Assembly: GCA_003563455.1 (NCBI GenBank)
Contig: PWRV01000163.1
Span: forward strand, 1 to 15,442
Source of the DNA: Thioalkalivibrio sp.
GTDB lineage: Bacteria > Pseudomonadota > Gammaproteobacteria > Ectothiorhodospirales > Ectothiorhodospiraceae
Reading direction: 5' to 3'
DNA length: 15,442 nucleotides
Within the stretch, counting starts at the first letter, position 1; every line of letters starts with the position of its first letter. Positions 6,783 to 13,676 of this stretch are shown in pieces. The notes under the pieces were generated by a model, which did not search any database, was not told the origin of the DNA, and saw only the letters and a program-made list of their open reading frames with translations. Both the position numbers and the translations under genes were made by a program.

Positions 6783-8819
6783 ATGCGTCTGGGATTCAGC
6801 ACTGTCGTACAGGTGCTGTTCATCACGATGATGATCATCACCGTAACCCTGGTTGCGGCCACCGGTTACCACCAGGCGCGTTCCGGGGTGGTGGATGCCG
6901 GCACGCAGGTGATCGACGGCGCCCTCGAGAAGACCCGCGAGCGTTTCAGCGAGCGTTACACGGAGACCGGCGATCGCCTCGCGTTACTGGCTTCAGCACT
7001 CACGGGGCTGGATCCGGTCGAGCAGTCTGACGACGTGCTCAGGAGCCTGTGGGAACTGACGCGACAGTCACCGCTGCACCAGTCGAGCTTCATGGCCGGC
7101 AGCGACGGACTGCTGCTGGAGGCGCGGAGTCTGCCCAACCTCGCCACGCGTTTCATCGCCCCCGGGGAGCCGGAGGCACGCGAGGAATGGGTCTACCGGG
7201 ATGCCGATTTCGGCGTGATGACACGCCTGAAGAAGCCGCGGACCGAATACCCCCGCGCAGCGGAGCGGCTCGCTGACGACACGGTCCCGGAGGGCATCCG
7301 TTTCAGCAATGTCCATCCGCTGAGTCTCACCGGTGAGCCGGGGATCACGGTGTCCCGTCCGGTTTTCGCCAGGGACGGCGCATTCACCGGAATCGTTGGC
7401 ATCGAGGTACCGCTTGCACGGCTTGATTCCCTGCTGCGCGCCGGCATGCTTGGCGACGAGTCGGTGCTGCTGATCATCTCGGACGCGGACAAGCTCATCG
7501 CGCACCCCCTTGGGCCGGCACCGGGGGAGGCTGGACGGGATCCCGGCGAGCTGCTGCAGGTCACGGAGCTGCGGCAGCACTGGATCGGAGAGGCCTGGAT
7601 GCGCCTGCGCGAGGGCGCACGACGCGGTAATTCGGAGGTCACGCTGCTCGATCTGGACGTCGGAAACTACTTCGTGCAGACGAAGCGGCTCACCGAACAC
7701 CTCGATCATGACTGGCACCTCTTCCTGATGGTCCCGGATCACGCGGTGCTGGCGGGCGTGAACCGCGGCCTCCACACCTCCGTGACGCTCGCGCTGATCA
7801 TGATGATCGTCGCCGGCTACGTGATCTTCGTGACCGCAGGCCAGCTGACCCGCCCGCTGCGCCAGATGGTCGATAATGCCCGGCTTCTCGAACAACTGCG
7901 TTTCGGCGAACTCAAGCCGGTCCACGCCGAGTTCAACGAGTTCCGGGCCCTGGATCGGTCGCTGCGCCAGATGGCCTCCAGTCTGATGGCCTTCAACCGG
8001 TACGTGCCGACCTCCCTGCTGCGACGGCTGTTGTCCGAGAAGCACGAAGCCGACCTCGGTGCGGAATCCCGGCCGCTGGTTTTGCTGAACACGGGGATCA
8101 ACCAGTTCAACAAGGTCGGTGCGCTGATGGAGGCGGAAGAGCAGGCGGAGTACCTCACGCGCTACCAGCGTGAGGTCTTCGAGTCCGTGCATCGCAACGG
8201 CGGTTCCATCGACAAGTTCATCGACGACCGGGTGATCGCGTTCTGGGGGGCTCCGGACGCGGCCGAGAACGACACCTATCACGCCTGCACGGCCGCGCTC
8301 GAGTGCCAGGCCGCGATCCAGCAGCTCAGTCAGGCCCTGCGCTGGGAGAACCACCCGGCGATCGCTGTGCGCATCGGTTTGCACCGGGATGTCTGCATGG
8401 TGGGCAACTTCGGCTCCGAGGATCGGATGTTCTACTCGGTGGTGGGCAGTGCGGTCTCGGTGAACGAGTGGCTGGGCAACCTGAACCGGCGCTACGGCAC
8501 CACCATACTGGCGAGCGAGGCGATCCGCGAGGAAACCGCGGGAGACTTCGTGTGGCGATGGATCGATCGGGCCGATCAGCCGGGCCAGGAGGATGGCTTC
8601 GATGTCTACGAGCTGTACGGTCACGGAGCGGATCCCAACCTGGCCCAGCGCCGTGACTACATCGCACGCTACGAGGCCGCGCTTTCCCTCAGGGTGCAAG
8701 GGGATCTGGACGGGGCACTGGATCAATTTTACGCGCTGCATGAGCAGTACCCCGGTGATACCGCGGTTGCCTGGCAGGTCAAGCGCATCCGCGCAATGGT
8801 GGAGAACGACAAGGCATGA
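6783..8819 (+). CDS. Membrane sensor with degenerate class III cyclase domain (pseudocyclase), 678 aa
   Basis: The ATG at 6783 has GGGAG 9 bases upstream. Domains in order: membrane helix at residues 7-28; a dCACHE-like periplasmic sensor at about 30-325, with the typical SRPVFARDGAFTGIVGIEV and DKLIAHP segments; a second helix at 331-351; a HAMP-like linker to about 400 containing FNRYVPTSLLRRLL; a class III nucleotide cyclase homology domain at about 430-615; and a short helical tail. The fold signature is clear (GGSIDKFIDD, AFWGAP, YSVVGSAV). The catalytic set is not. The first metal Asp is replaced (Gly438 in TGINQF), while the second is kept (Asp482). The VNxAxR motif reads VSVNEW, so the catalytic Asn and Arg are Ser559 and Trp563. 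Its stop overlaps the next start (ATGA). I infer a signalling or scaffolding receptor without cyclase activity. Confidence 0.85.
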   Translation: MRLGFSTVVQVLFITMMIITVTLVAATGYHQARSGVVDAGTQVIDGALEKTRERFSERYTETGDRLALLASALTGLDPVEQSDDVLRSLWELTRQSPLHQSSFMAGSDGLLLEARSLPNLATRFIAPGEPEAREEWVYRDADFGVMTRLKKPRTEYPRAAERLADDTVPEGIRFSNVHPLSLTGEPGITVSRPVFARDGAFTGIVGIEVPLARLDSLLRAGMLGDESVLLIISDADKLIAHPLGPAPGEAGRDPGELLQVTELRQHWIGEAWMRLREGARRGNSEVTLLDLDVGNYFVQTKRLTEHLDHDWHLFLMVPDHAVLAGVNRGLHTSVTLALIMMIVAGYVIFVTAGQLTRPLRQMVDNARLLEQLRFGELKPVHAEFNEFRALDRSLRQMASSLMAFNRYVPTSLLRRLLSEKHEADLGAESRPLVLLNTGINQFNKVGALMEAEEQAEYLTRYQREVFESVHRNGGSIDKFIDDRVIAFWGAPDAAENDTYHACTAALECQAAIQQLSQALRWENHPAIAVRIGLHRDVCMVGNFGSEDRMFYSVVGSAVSVNEWLGNLNRRYGTTILASEAIREETAGDFVWRWIDRADQPGQEDGFDVYELYGHGADPNLAQRRDYIARYEAALSLRVQGDLDGALDQFYALHEQYPGDTAVAWQVKRIRAMVENDKA

Positions 8820-9364
8820 GTTACTTCGACCAGGACAAGATGGTCGAGACGGCGATCGAGCGTTTCGATCACATCCACGCCCTGCACGTCCAGGGCTCGG
8901 CCGCGCTGGCGCAACGTCTGAATTTTCTCTACCGCGTCACCTTCCTGGGTCTGGCGCTGGTGCTGGGTGCGCTTTTCTTCCTCGTGATCGTGATCTCGGC
9001 GCAGATGAACAACATGAACCGGGTGATCTCGGTGCTGAACGACCACGTGGGCGAGATCAATCAGGACATGAACCGGATGCTGGCGACCGTGTCTCGCCTG
9101 GACCGGAACATGGAGGGCATGTCCGGGATCGTGCTTCGGATGAACGACATCAATGGTAGCGTCGAGACCATCTCGGCGGACATGGTCGACGTCAACCGGC
9201 ATATGGCGGCGCTGGACCGCGATGTCGAACACTTGTCAGCCCATGTCGGGGACATGCGTCAGTCATTTCAAGCGGTTGACGGCAACATGGGCCTGCTGGC
9301 CAATGACATGCAGCACATGTCGCAACCGATGCGCCTGTTCAACCAGTTCAATCCCTTCTGGTAG
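8816..9364 (+). CDS. Membrane-anchored Met-rich coiled-coil protein A, 182 aa
   Basis: The start overlaps the pseudocyclase stop as ATGA, with GGAGAA 9 bases upstream, implying coupled translation. About 40 cytoplasmic residues precede one membrane helix (41-62). Residues 64-172 then form a long, almost uninterrupted coiled coil. Hydrophobic core positions fall at 64, 67, 71, 74, 78, 81, 85, 88, 92, 95, 99, 102, 106 and 109, and after one stutter at 112, 116, 119, 123, 126, 130, 133, 137 and so on to 172. Fourteen methionines occur in that stretch, many as MxxM pairs. Charge distribution suggests the coil is periplasmic. No enzymatic motif is visible and I know no named family. It is very similar in plan to the next gene. 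Confidence 0.85.
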   Translation: MSYFDQDKMVETAIERFDHIHALHVQGSAALAQRLNFLYRVTFLGLALVLGALFFLVIVISAQMNNMNRVISVLNDHVGEINQDMNRMLATVSRLDRNMEGMSGIVLRMNDINGSVETISADMVDVNRHMAALDRDVEHLSAHVGDMRQSFQAVDGNMGLLANDMQHMSQPMRLFNQFNPFW

Positions 9365-9366
9365 CC

Positions 9367-9894
9367 ATGATGACCGGACCCGCCAAGAACCTCGAGAAGG
9401 TCGTTCGCCGCCTGGAACAGGTCGAGGACGACATTCGCCAGAACCAGCTGGAAGATGCCGCGCACGTGCGCCGCACCAACCGTTTCACGCAGACCATGGT
9501 GGCGGCGCTGGCGGCGGTGGCATTGCTGAACCTCTATTTCGTCGGCGAGCTGGCACACGAGATCGGAGTCCTGGTCCGCAACATGGATCGCAGCGTGGTG
9601 CATCTCGAGGAAATGGGGGCGCGCATGAACGGGATGCAGCTGCACTTCGAACGGATCGGAGAGAGTGCCGGCAGGCTGCCCGTCGTGGTCGACCAGATGG
9701 TATCCATCAGCGCCAGCATGCAGGATATCGAGCGGGACCTCGGCGGCGTTCGCGGGCGGATGCAGCACATGAGTGATCACGTGGCCGAAATGGACGCAGA
9801 CGTCGGGAACATGACCCGCTCGTTCCGCGAGGTGAACGGCAAGCTGGTGCATATTCGCCACAACGTCGCGCAGATGTCGAGGGTTGTGCCCTGA
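9367..9894 (+). CDS. Membrane-anchored Met-rich coiled-coil protein B, 175 aa
   Basis: It begins 2 bp after the preceding stop with ATGATG and has no good ribosome site, so it probably depends on translational coupling; the second Met could equally be the start. A charged helical cytoplasmic N-terminus (about 1-40) is followed by a membrane helix (43-60). A heptad-patterned coiled coil then runs to the C-terminus, with core residues such as 87, 90, 94, 97, 101, 104, 108, 111, a shift at 114, then 118, 121, 125, 128, 132, 135, 139 and 142. About 11 methionines lie in it. It shares plan, length and Met bias with protein A, suggesting an old duplication and a possible mixed coiled coil between the two. 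The function is unknown. It converges with the RlpA-like gene, with 30 bp between stops. Confidence 0.82.
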   Translation: MMTGPAKNLEKVVRRLEQVEDDIRQNQLEDAAHVRRTNRFTQTMVAALAAVALLNLYFVGELAHEIGVLVRNMDRSVVHLEEMGARMNGMQLHFERIGESAGRLPVVVDQMVSISASMQDIERDLGGVRGRMQHMSDHVAEMDADVGNMTRSFREVNGKLVHIRHNVAQMSRVVP

Positions 9895-9924
9895 CGGAAA
9901 CCGGCGACGGACCGGCGCGTACGT

Positions 9925-10320
9925 TCAGTCCTTGCGGCGCGGAAGCCGCATCACCTCGACCTTCACGGGAACGAGACCGCGGTCGAGCATGTCCAGCCGG
10001 CTGGCGGCCGTGCGCGAAAGGTCGATGACGCGTCCCGCGCGGAAGGGCCCGCGGTCGTTGATGCGTACCTTGACGCTCTTCCCGGTATCGGTGCGGGTCA
10101 CACGCACCGTCGTGCCGAAAGGCAACGTCCGGTGGGCGGCAGTCAGAGCTGTCTGGTCGAACCGTTCGCCGCTGGCGGTTGTCCGTCCGTGGAAGCGGTC
10201 GTGGTAGTAGGAGGCGATGCCCGCCTCGATGTGCCCGGGTGCGACGGTGGCCTGTACTGCGGAAGAGGCGGGAAGCAGGGCGAGGAGTGTCAGCAGCGCT
10301 GCCGCAGTGGTCCGGGTCAT
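9925..10320 (-). CDS. RlpA-like double-psi beta-barrel protein, 131 aa
   Basis: The protein is a short secreted member of the RlpA family, whose E. coli and Pseudomonas relatives act at the septum and, in Pseudomonas, cleave stem-less peptidoglycan. The conserved double-psi beta-barrel runs from GIASYYHDRFHGRTTASGE (residue 34) through TLPFGT and VRINDRGPF (86-93) to RVIDLSRTAA (97-106). A signal peptide at residues 1-24 ends in ASSAVQA. It has no lipobox Cys, so it should be soluble in the periplasm, unlike lipoprotein RlpA. There is no SPOR domain either. The ATG at 10318-10320 is preferred because it directly precedes the signal peptide; an in-frame ATG at 10330-10332 and a longer frame to 10479 are less likely, since the latter crosses the terminator at 10379-10400. 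Confidence 0.88.
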   Translation of the reverse strand: MTRTTAAALLTLLALLPASSAVQATVAPGHIEAGIASYYHDRFHGRTTASGERFDQTALTAAHRTLPFGTTVRVTRTDTGKSVKVRINDRGPFRAGRVIDLSRTAASRLDMLDRGLVPVKVEVMRLPRRKD

Positions 10321-10378
10321 GATCGGGTCCATTGGATGGCGCGCCGGCGGCAAGCCGATGCGCCGTTCAAACGAAAAC

Positions 10379-10400
10379 GGGGGCGTCTTCTGACGCCCCC
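10379..10400 (-). terminator. Strong hairpin, probable terminator of the small leftward gene
   Basis: GGGGGCGTC (10379-10387) pairs perfectly with GACGCCCCC (10392-10400) around a TTCT loop. Read leftward, the hairpin is followed by CGTTTTCGTTTG, a broken T tract. It sits 32 bp past the stop of the gene at 10433-10741 and upstream of the RlpA-like gene, so it separates the two transcripts at least in part. Confidence 0.6.
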
Positions 10401-10432
10401 GCTCGATTCGTGCATTGCCATTTTTGACCCGG

Positions 10433-10741
10433 TCAGCGTTGCGGACGCTCGCGCGGATCGACCGCCGGCTCGCCGTCACGACTCAGGGTCGTAAGCGCCG
10501 GTACTTCTTCGATTTCTTCCGTCAGCATCTGGTCACCGTCCATCCACGGCGGGGGGCTATCCGGCCGCCACTCGAGGATGTGCGCCGGCGACGGCAGATC
10601 GATTTCGCTGATCAGCTGCGACGCCGAGTCCATTGCAGCCGGATTCTGTAGGGTCATCACCAGACCGGTCGCGAGCACCAGCAGACTGAGCTGGAACTGC
10701 GGATTCCGGGAGGTCGACTTGGATCGGAGCATGAAGCGCAT
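10433..10741 (-). CDS. Small single-helix membrane protein of unknown function, 102 aa
   Basis: The ATG at 10739-10741 has AGAGG 8 bases upstream; a further ATG at 10730-10732 is possible. A basic N-terminus (RSKSTSRNPQ) precedes one hydrophobic segment at about residues 17-31, then a Pro- and Glu-rich tail with DSPPPWMDGD and TEEIEEVP. The arrangement predicts an inner-membrane anchor, or an uncleaved signal, with a disordered acidic tail outside. I do not recognise it. It has its own candidate promoter and terminator, which supports a real gene despite its size. Confidence 0.6.
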   Translation of the reverse strand: MRFMLRSKSTSRNPQFQLSLLVLATGLVMTLQNPAAMDSASQLISEIDLPSPAHILEWRPDSPPPWMDGDQMLTEEIEEVPALTTLSRDGEPAVDPRERPQR

Positions 10742-10772
10742 CGGTTCTGCCTCTTCGTGGATCAGCACCCCA

Positions 10773-10802
10773 AAGATACGGGTGGCGAAGGATCAGGTTC
10801 AA
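10773..10802 (-). promoter_or_regulatory. Candidate sigma70 promoter for the small membrane protein
   Basis: On the minus strand TTGAAC (10802-10797) and TATCTT (10778-10773) are 18 bases apart, each with 4 of 6 consensus matches. The site would start transcription about 25-30 bp ahead of the start codon at 10741, leaving room for the AGAGG ribosome site. Confidence 0.35.
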
Positions 10803-11091
10803 GCCCCCGCACACCGTCTCCGGTTGATCATGGCGGGTCGCCCGATTCAAAGCAAGGACGCGACGTATTGCGTCGGCTCCTGAATCTGACCGTCATCAGC
10901 GTGAAAGTTTCCCCCGGAGACTCCCTGACGCCGCGCGTCGCGGCCTTCGTACCCTGCCGCGCAAGGCCACGGAACATTTCGAGGATGCGGGTCCGTGCGT
11001 CCCGGGGACAGATCTGCAAACCTGTACCCGGAGCTTGGGCCGATGCTTTGCCGTTTCCCGGCCGCCCGCATTCTGCTTGGCGTGAAAATAT
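10803..11091. other. Intergenic stretch without a recognisable gene
   Basis: This is the left part of the 511-bp gap between divergent genes at 10741 and 11253. Open frames here are short, lack ribosome sites and have Arg- and Ser-rich shadow composition. I see no convincing promoter or RNA gene. A GCAAAGC-containing GC-rich patch on the minus strand (about 11040-11075) was considered as a riboswitch and not accepted. Confidence 0.5.
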
Positions 11092-11180
11092 AGCCACGGA
11101 TGGACACGGATGGACACGGAGGAACACCGCTCTTTTTTGAATGAAGCCCGATCCGTGTTGATCCGTGTGTATCCGTGGCT
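11092..11180. repeat. 89-bp long inverted repeat built of GGATGGACAC-type units
   Basis: The left arm (11092-11120) starts AGCCACGGATGGACACGGAT and carries two copies of a 10-bp unit, GGATGGACAC. The right arm (11152-11180) ends ATCCGTGTGTATCCGTGGCT. About 25 of 29 bases pair. The differences are confined to the two GG positions in each unit, where the right arm has other bases. The loop is 31 bases (11121-11151), contains TTTTTT and encodes nothing. I recall similar CCACGGATGAACACGGATG-type repeats scattered in many proteobacterial genomes. It lies 73 bp before the start of the next gene. Confidence 0.7.
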
Positions 11181-11252
11181 GGACCTGTCATTGCTCGGGG
11201 TGGCCAGGAGCCATGCCAGTTTGGCTGAATGTTGAGGGTAAGGAAGTCTCCG

Positions 11253-12185
11253 ATGGCGACGGTTTGGTTCAGCAGAGTGGGGGGATTGATGCTCGCGGGC
11301 GTGCTGACGGCTTCGCTGGCGTCTGCGGAGGCGACGCGGGATCCAGCGCCGCGGCAGCTTTATGCGGAGCCTTCGCCGCTGGCTCGCGTGATCACCGGCA
11401 TGGACCGAGCATCGGAAACGGCGCGCCTGGACCTCGCGGTCCTGATCGTCGAGGCCCTGGTATCCGCATACGAGTCCGAGATGGACCGGGCCCTGCTCGA
11501 ACTGAGGCGGGACCCGGGCGATCGGCGCAGGTTGAGTCGCTGGCAACAATCCGTGGCGCCGGTTCTCTCCGAACTTCGTGTTGCACGCGCCGCACTGTAT
11601 GCCGCGCACGCGGTGGAGTTGTCCGCTGACCGTCATGGGCAGATCAGGCTGCTCGTCGACGGTCGGCCATTGTGGATCGCCTGGCCGCGGGTCACTGCGC
11701 AGAATCGGCTGGAGCGAGAGATTGTGGCGGAATTCTGCAGTCGTCACGCGTGCCCTTCGGGGGATGCGGCCGTTGCCACGCGGCCGCCGGCAGTGGAAGG
11801 CGGCTGGGTCCTGTCGCAAGGGCGCCCCGCCGGCTGGGAGACCGCGGACGGCGTCCGCTGCGAGTTCCCGGACCTCTCCTCCCGCAGCGAGCGGGAGGCC
11901 ACCTGCCGGGCCCTGGCGACTGACCTCTACGCGTTGGCGCCGGCGCTGCGCGAGGCCGTGCGGCGCGGTGAACGCATCGAGTGGCGGCACCTGGCCCTCG
12001 AAGGCGCGCCGGCCGGAGCGCGGCAACGGATTGTTGTGACCGAGGGCGGGGATTACCTCTCCGTTGCCGTACCCGCGCTGGCGGGCAACCCCGTCGATTG
12101 GACCGAGGTACGGCGTTGGTTGCGAGCACGTACCGAAGGGCGCAGCGTCACGGCGACGGTATTGCGGGCACCGGAGGCGAGGTGA
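11253..12185 (+). CDS. Exported protein of unknown function, 310 aa
   Basis: The ATG at 11253 has AAGGAA about 7 bases upstream; the frame extends to 11229 without support. Residues 1-26 form a Sec signal peptide with a hydrophobic core and an ASLASA cleavage motif. The mature protein is helical at first (about residues 45-125, with DRASETARLDLAVLIVEAL). A later region contains a short WIAWPRV strand, Cys pairs (FCSRHAC, then RCEFPD and TCRA) and a C-terminal alpha/beta segment ending in a polar tail. The four cysteines could form two periplasmic disulfides. I do not recognise a family. A GGGGG-CAA-CCCCC hairpin follows the stop, between it and the LCIB-like gene. Confidence 0.75.
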   Translation: MATVWFSRVGGLMLAGVLTASLASAEATRDPAPRQLYAEPSPLARVITGMDRASETARLDLAVLIVEALVSAYESEMDRALLELRRDPGDRRRLSRWQQSVAPVLSELRVARAALYAAHAVELSADRHGQIRLLVDGRPLWIAWPRVTAQNRLEREIVAEFCSRHACPSGDAAVATRPPAVEGGWVLSQGRPAGWETADGVRCEFPDLSSRSEREATCRALATDLYALAPALREAVRRGERIEWRHLALEGAPAGARQRIVVTEGGDYLSVAVPALAGNPVDWTEVRRWLRARTEGRSVTATVLRAPEAR

Positions 12186-12202
12186 AGCGGCGGGCCGAAG
12201 CA

Positions 12203-12215
12203 GGGGGCAACCCCC
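12203..12215 (+). other. Short GC hairpin after the exported-protein gene
   Basis: GGGGG (12203-12207) and CCCCC (12211-12215) surround a CAA loop, 18 bp past the stop at 12185. There is no T tract, so it may only pause transcription or protect the mRNA end. It could partly separate the flanking genes. Confidence 0.35.
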
Positions 12216-12321
12216 GGTCCGACAAGCTGCTAGCATGCGCATTTTCGTCACCCGCCGGGCCGTGCAGGCAGCTGCGCGACCGATCGTCGTGGTGACCCCT
12301 GCTTCAGGCGACCTGCAAGCG

Positions 12322-13500
12322 ATGTTTACCTCACCCAGCAACATCGAAGAACTGATACGCGGCTTCCACCTGGAAGATTCGATGCTGCGCTACAGCAGCT
12401 TCGTGCCTCGCCTTTACAACTACTGCCGCAGCCTTGGCTTCGAGCCGGGACGGATCCTGCCGTCGCGCGCCTTCTGTTCGGACGAGAGCCAGGGTTATCC
12501 GACCATCCTGATCGCGAAGCATTTCGGGACCTTTCCTTTCAATCACGGACGGGGTGGAGCCATCGTCGCGACCCAGCGCCACGCCCCGTTCGCAGAGCAT
12601 GGACAGGATCTGGTCATCGTGCAGGCCAGTCATGTCGGGTACGATCCGGAAACCAGGGCTTTCGGCCGGTACCGCCGGATCCATGCGCAGCACGCGGGAC
12701 ATTCGACCAGTTGCGGAAAAATTGCCGGCGTGATCGCGCGCTACCAGCGCGAATACGAATTCGCTCAGGCGGGCGTTCTGCTGGAATCCTGCGGCGGCTC
12801 GCTCTGTGTCTGCATCGACAATGGTCTGCTGCGCGGAAACCGGAGTGAGGGGCTGTTCCTGAACCTGCCGCGCCTGGCGGCGCCGGACACGAATGGCGAG
12901 TTCACGCCGGTGCGTGCCTACAGTACGTCGAAGAGCTTCCCCGCCAGCGGGGCGTTGCAACGCGACCTCTCCGACCTGCACCTGCGGGAGGGCGAGCGCG
13001 TCCCGATCGGTACCCGTCTTCAGCCGGCAATGTTCTTCTTCCGCCGGAATCTGGATGAGACGCCGGAGGGGCGGGACCAGCAGGAGCTGGGCCTGATCAG
13101 TGCGATGCCCTGGATCGTGACCTCGCCGCATCCGCTGCTGACGGCTGCGCAGATCAACACGCAGGTCGAATTCGACCGTGCCTTTCGGACCGCTGCCCAG
13201 GCCCCGAGCTTCCAGGGCAAGCGCCTGCTGTATGTGTCGGGCCTGAACATCGACATCTCGCCGCAGTCGGGCGAAAACTTCCCAACGACCCACTTCGTGC
13301 CATGGGCCGCCTACCTGCAGGATCGCGATGGCCGGGCTCGCATCCTTGAACAGCCGGAGCTGCTGATGGCCTTGCTGGCGCAGAGCGACGACAATCCCGA
13401 CGCGGTGGATCTGGAGGCGGCCATTACCGTGATGGCCGAAAGCGACATGGTGCGCGTGGGGCCGTCCGGGCAGCCAGAATCGGCCACCCCCGCCGAATGA
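12322..13500 (+). CDS. LCIB/LCIC-like protein, probable beta-carbonic-anhydrase fold, 392 aa
   Basis: The N-terminal half resembles the LCIB/LCIC family, a beta-carbonic-anhydrase-like group known from algal CO2-concentrating mechanisms with bacterial relatives. Shared landmarks in order: FCSDE (Cys52, Asp54), against CRDE in the family; HFGTFPFNHGRGGA (residues 67-80); RHAPF (86-90); QASHVGYD with His104, against PHIAID; and STSCGK with Cys131, against SSACGA. Cys52, His104 and Cys131 would bind zinc. The Arg that normally follows the first Cys is Ser53, so activity is uncertain. The C-terminal 230 residues (about 160-392) are additional and unidentified. There is no signal peptide. The ATG at 12322 has AGGCGA 10 bases upstream; an ATG at 12235 would add 29 residues that look non-conserved. 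The motif comparison is from memory. Confidence 0.6.
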   Translation: MFTSPSNIEELIRGFHLEDSMLRYSSFVPRLYNYCRSLGFEPGRILPSRAFCSDESQGYPTILIAKHFGTFPFNHGRGGAIVATQRHAPFAEHGQDLVIVQASHVGYDPETRAFGRYRRIHAQHAGHSTSCGKIAGVIARYQREYEFAQAGVLLESCGGSLCVCIDNGLLRGNRSEGLFLNLPRLAAPDTNGEFTPVRAYSTSKSFPASGALQRDLSDLHLREGERVPIGTRLQPAMFFFRRNLDETPEGRDQQELGLISAMPWIVTSPHPLLTAAQINTQVEFDRAFRTAAQAPSFQGKRLLYVSGLNIDISPQSGENFPTTHFVPWAAYLQDRDGRARILEQPELLMALLAQSDDNPDAVDLEAAITVMAESDMVRVGPSGQPESATPAE

Positions 13501-13638
13501 TTCCGCAGCAAGTGCCAGATCCCCCGTGAACCGCAGTGGTCGTTGGGAAGGCCCGGGCCGCTTCGCGCAGCGCTTTTCTGACGGGCCCCGTCGGGATTCG
13601 GACGGGCAGGATTGCTTTTCACTTCAGACGCAAACTCC

Positions 13639-13667
13639 ATGGCATTTCTTTGAAGATGGGCTAAACT
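13639..13667 (+). promoter_or_regulatory. Candidate promoter of the PilZ gene
   Basis: ATGGCA (13639-13644) and TAAACT (13662-13667) are 17 bases apart, each matching the sigma70 consensus at 4 of 6 positions. Transcription would begin only a few bases before the ATG at 13677, which fits the lack of a Shine-Dalgarno site there and would give a nearly leaderless message. Confidence 0.3.
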
Positions 13668-13676
13668 CCTGAATAG

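Noticed and set aside
7068..8741. 557-codon open frame on the minus strand
   Set aside because: It lies wholly within the pseudocyclase gene, whose domains are clear on the plus strand; the antisense translation shows no family.
11030..11080. Possible cyclic-di-GMP (GEMM) riboswitch on the minus strand because of GGAAACGGCAAAGC
   Set aside because: The GGCAAACC half, the GNRA-loop stem and the closing GGGTT segment are not present in the right order, and the nearest downstream gene is 300 bp away.
11092..11180. CRISPR-like array from repeated GGATGGACAC units
   Set aside because: The units are 10 bp, directly adjacent and inverted in the other arm, with no spacers; it is a long hairpin repeat.
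10896..12344. 482-codon open frame on the minus strand
   Set aside because: It crosses the inverted repeat and runs antisense to the exported-protein gene, with low-complexity Arg/Pro-rich sequence.
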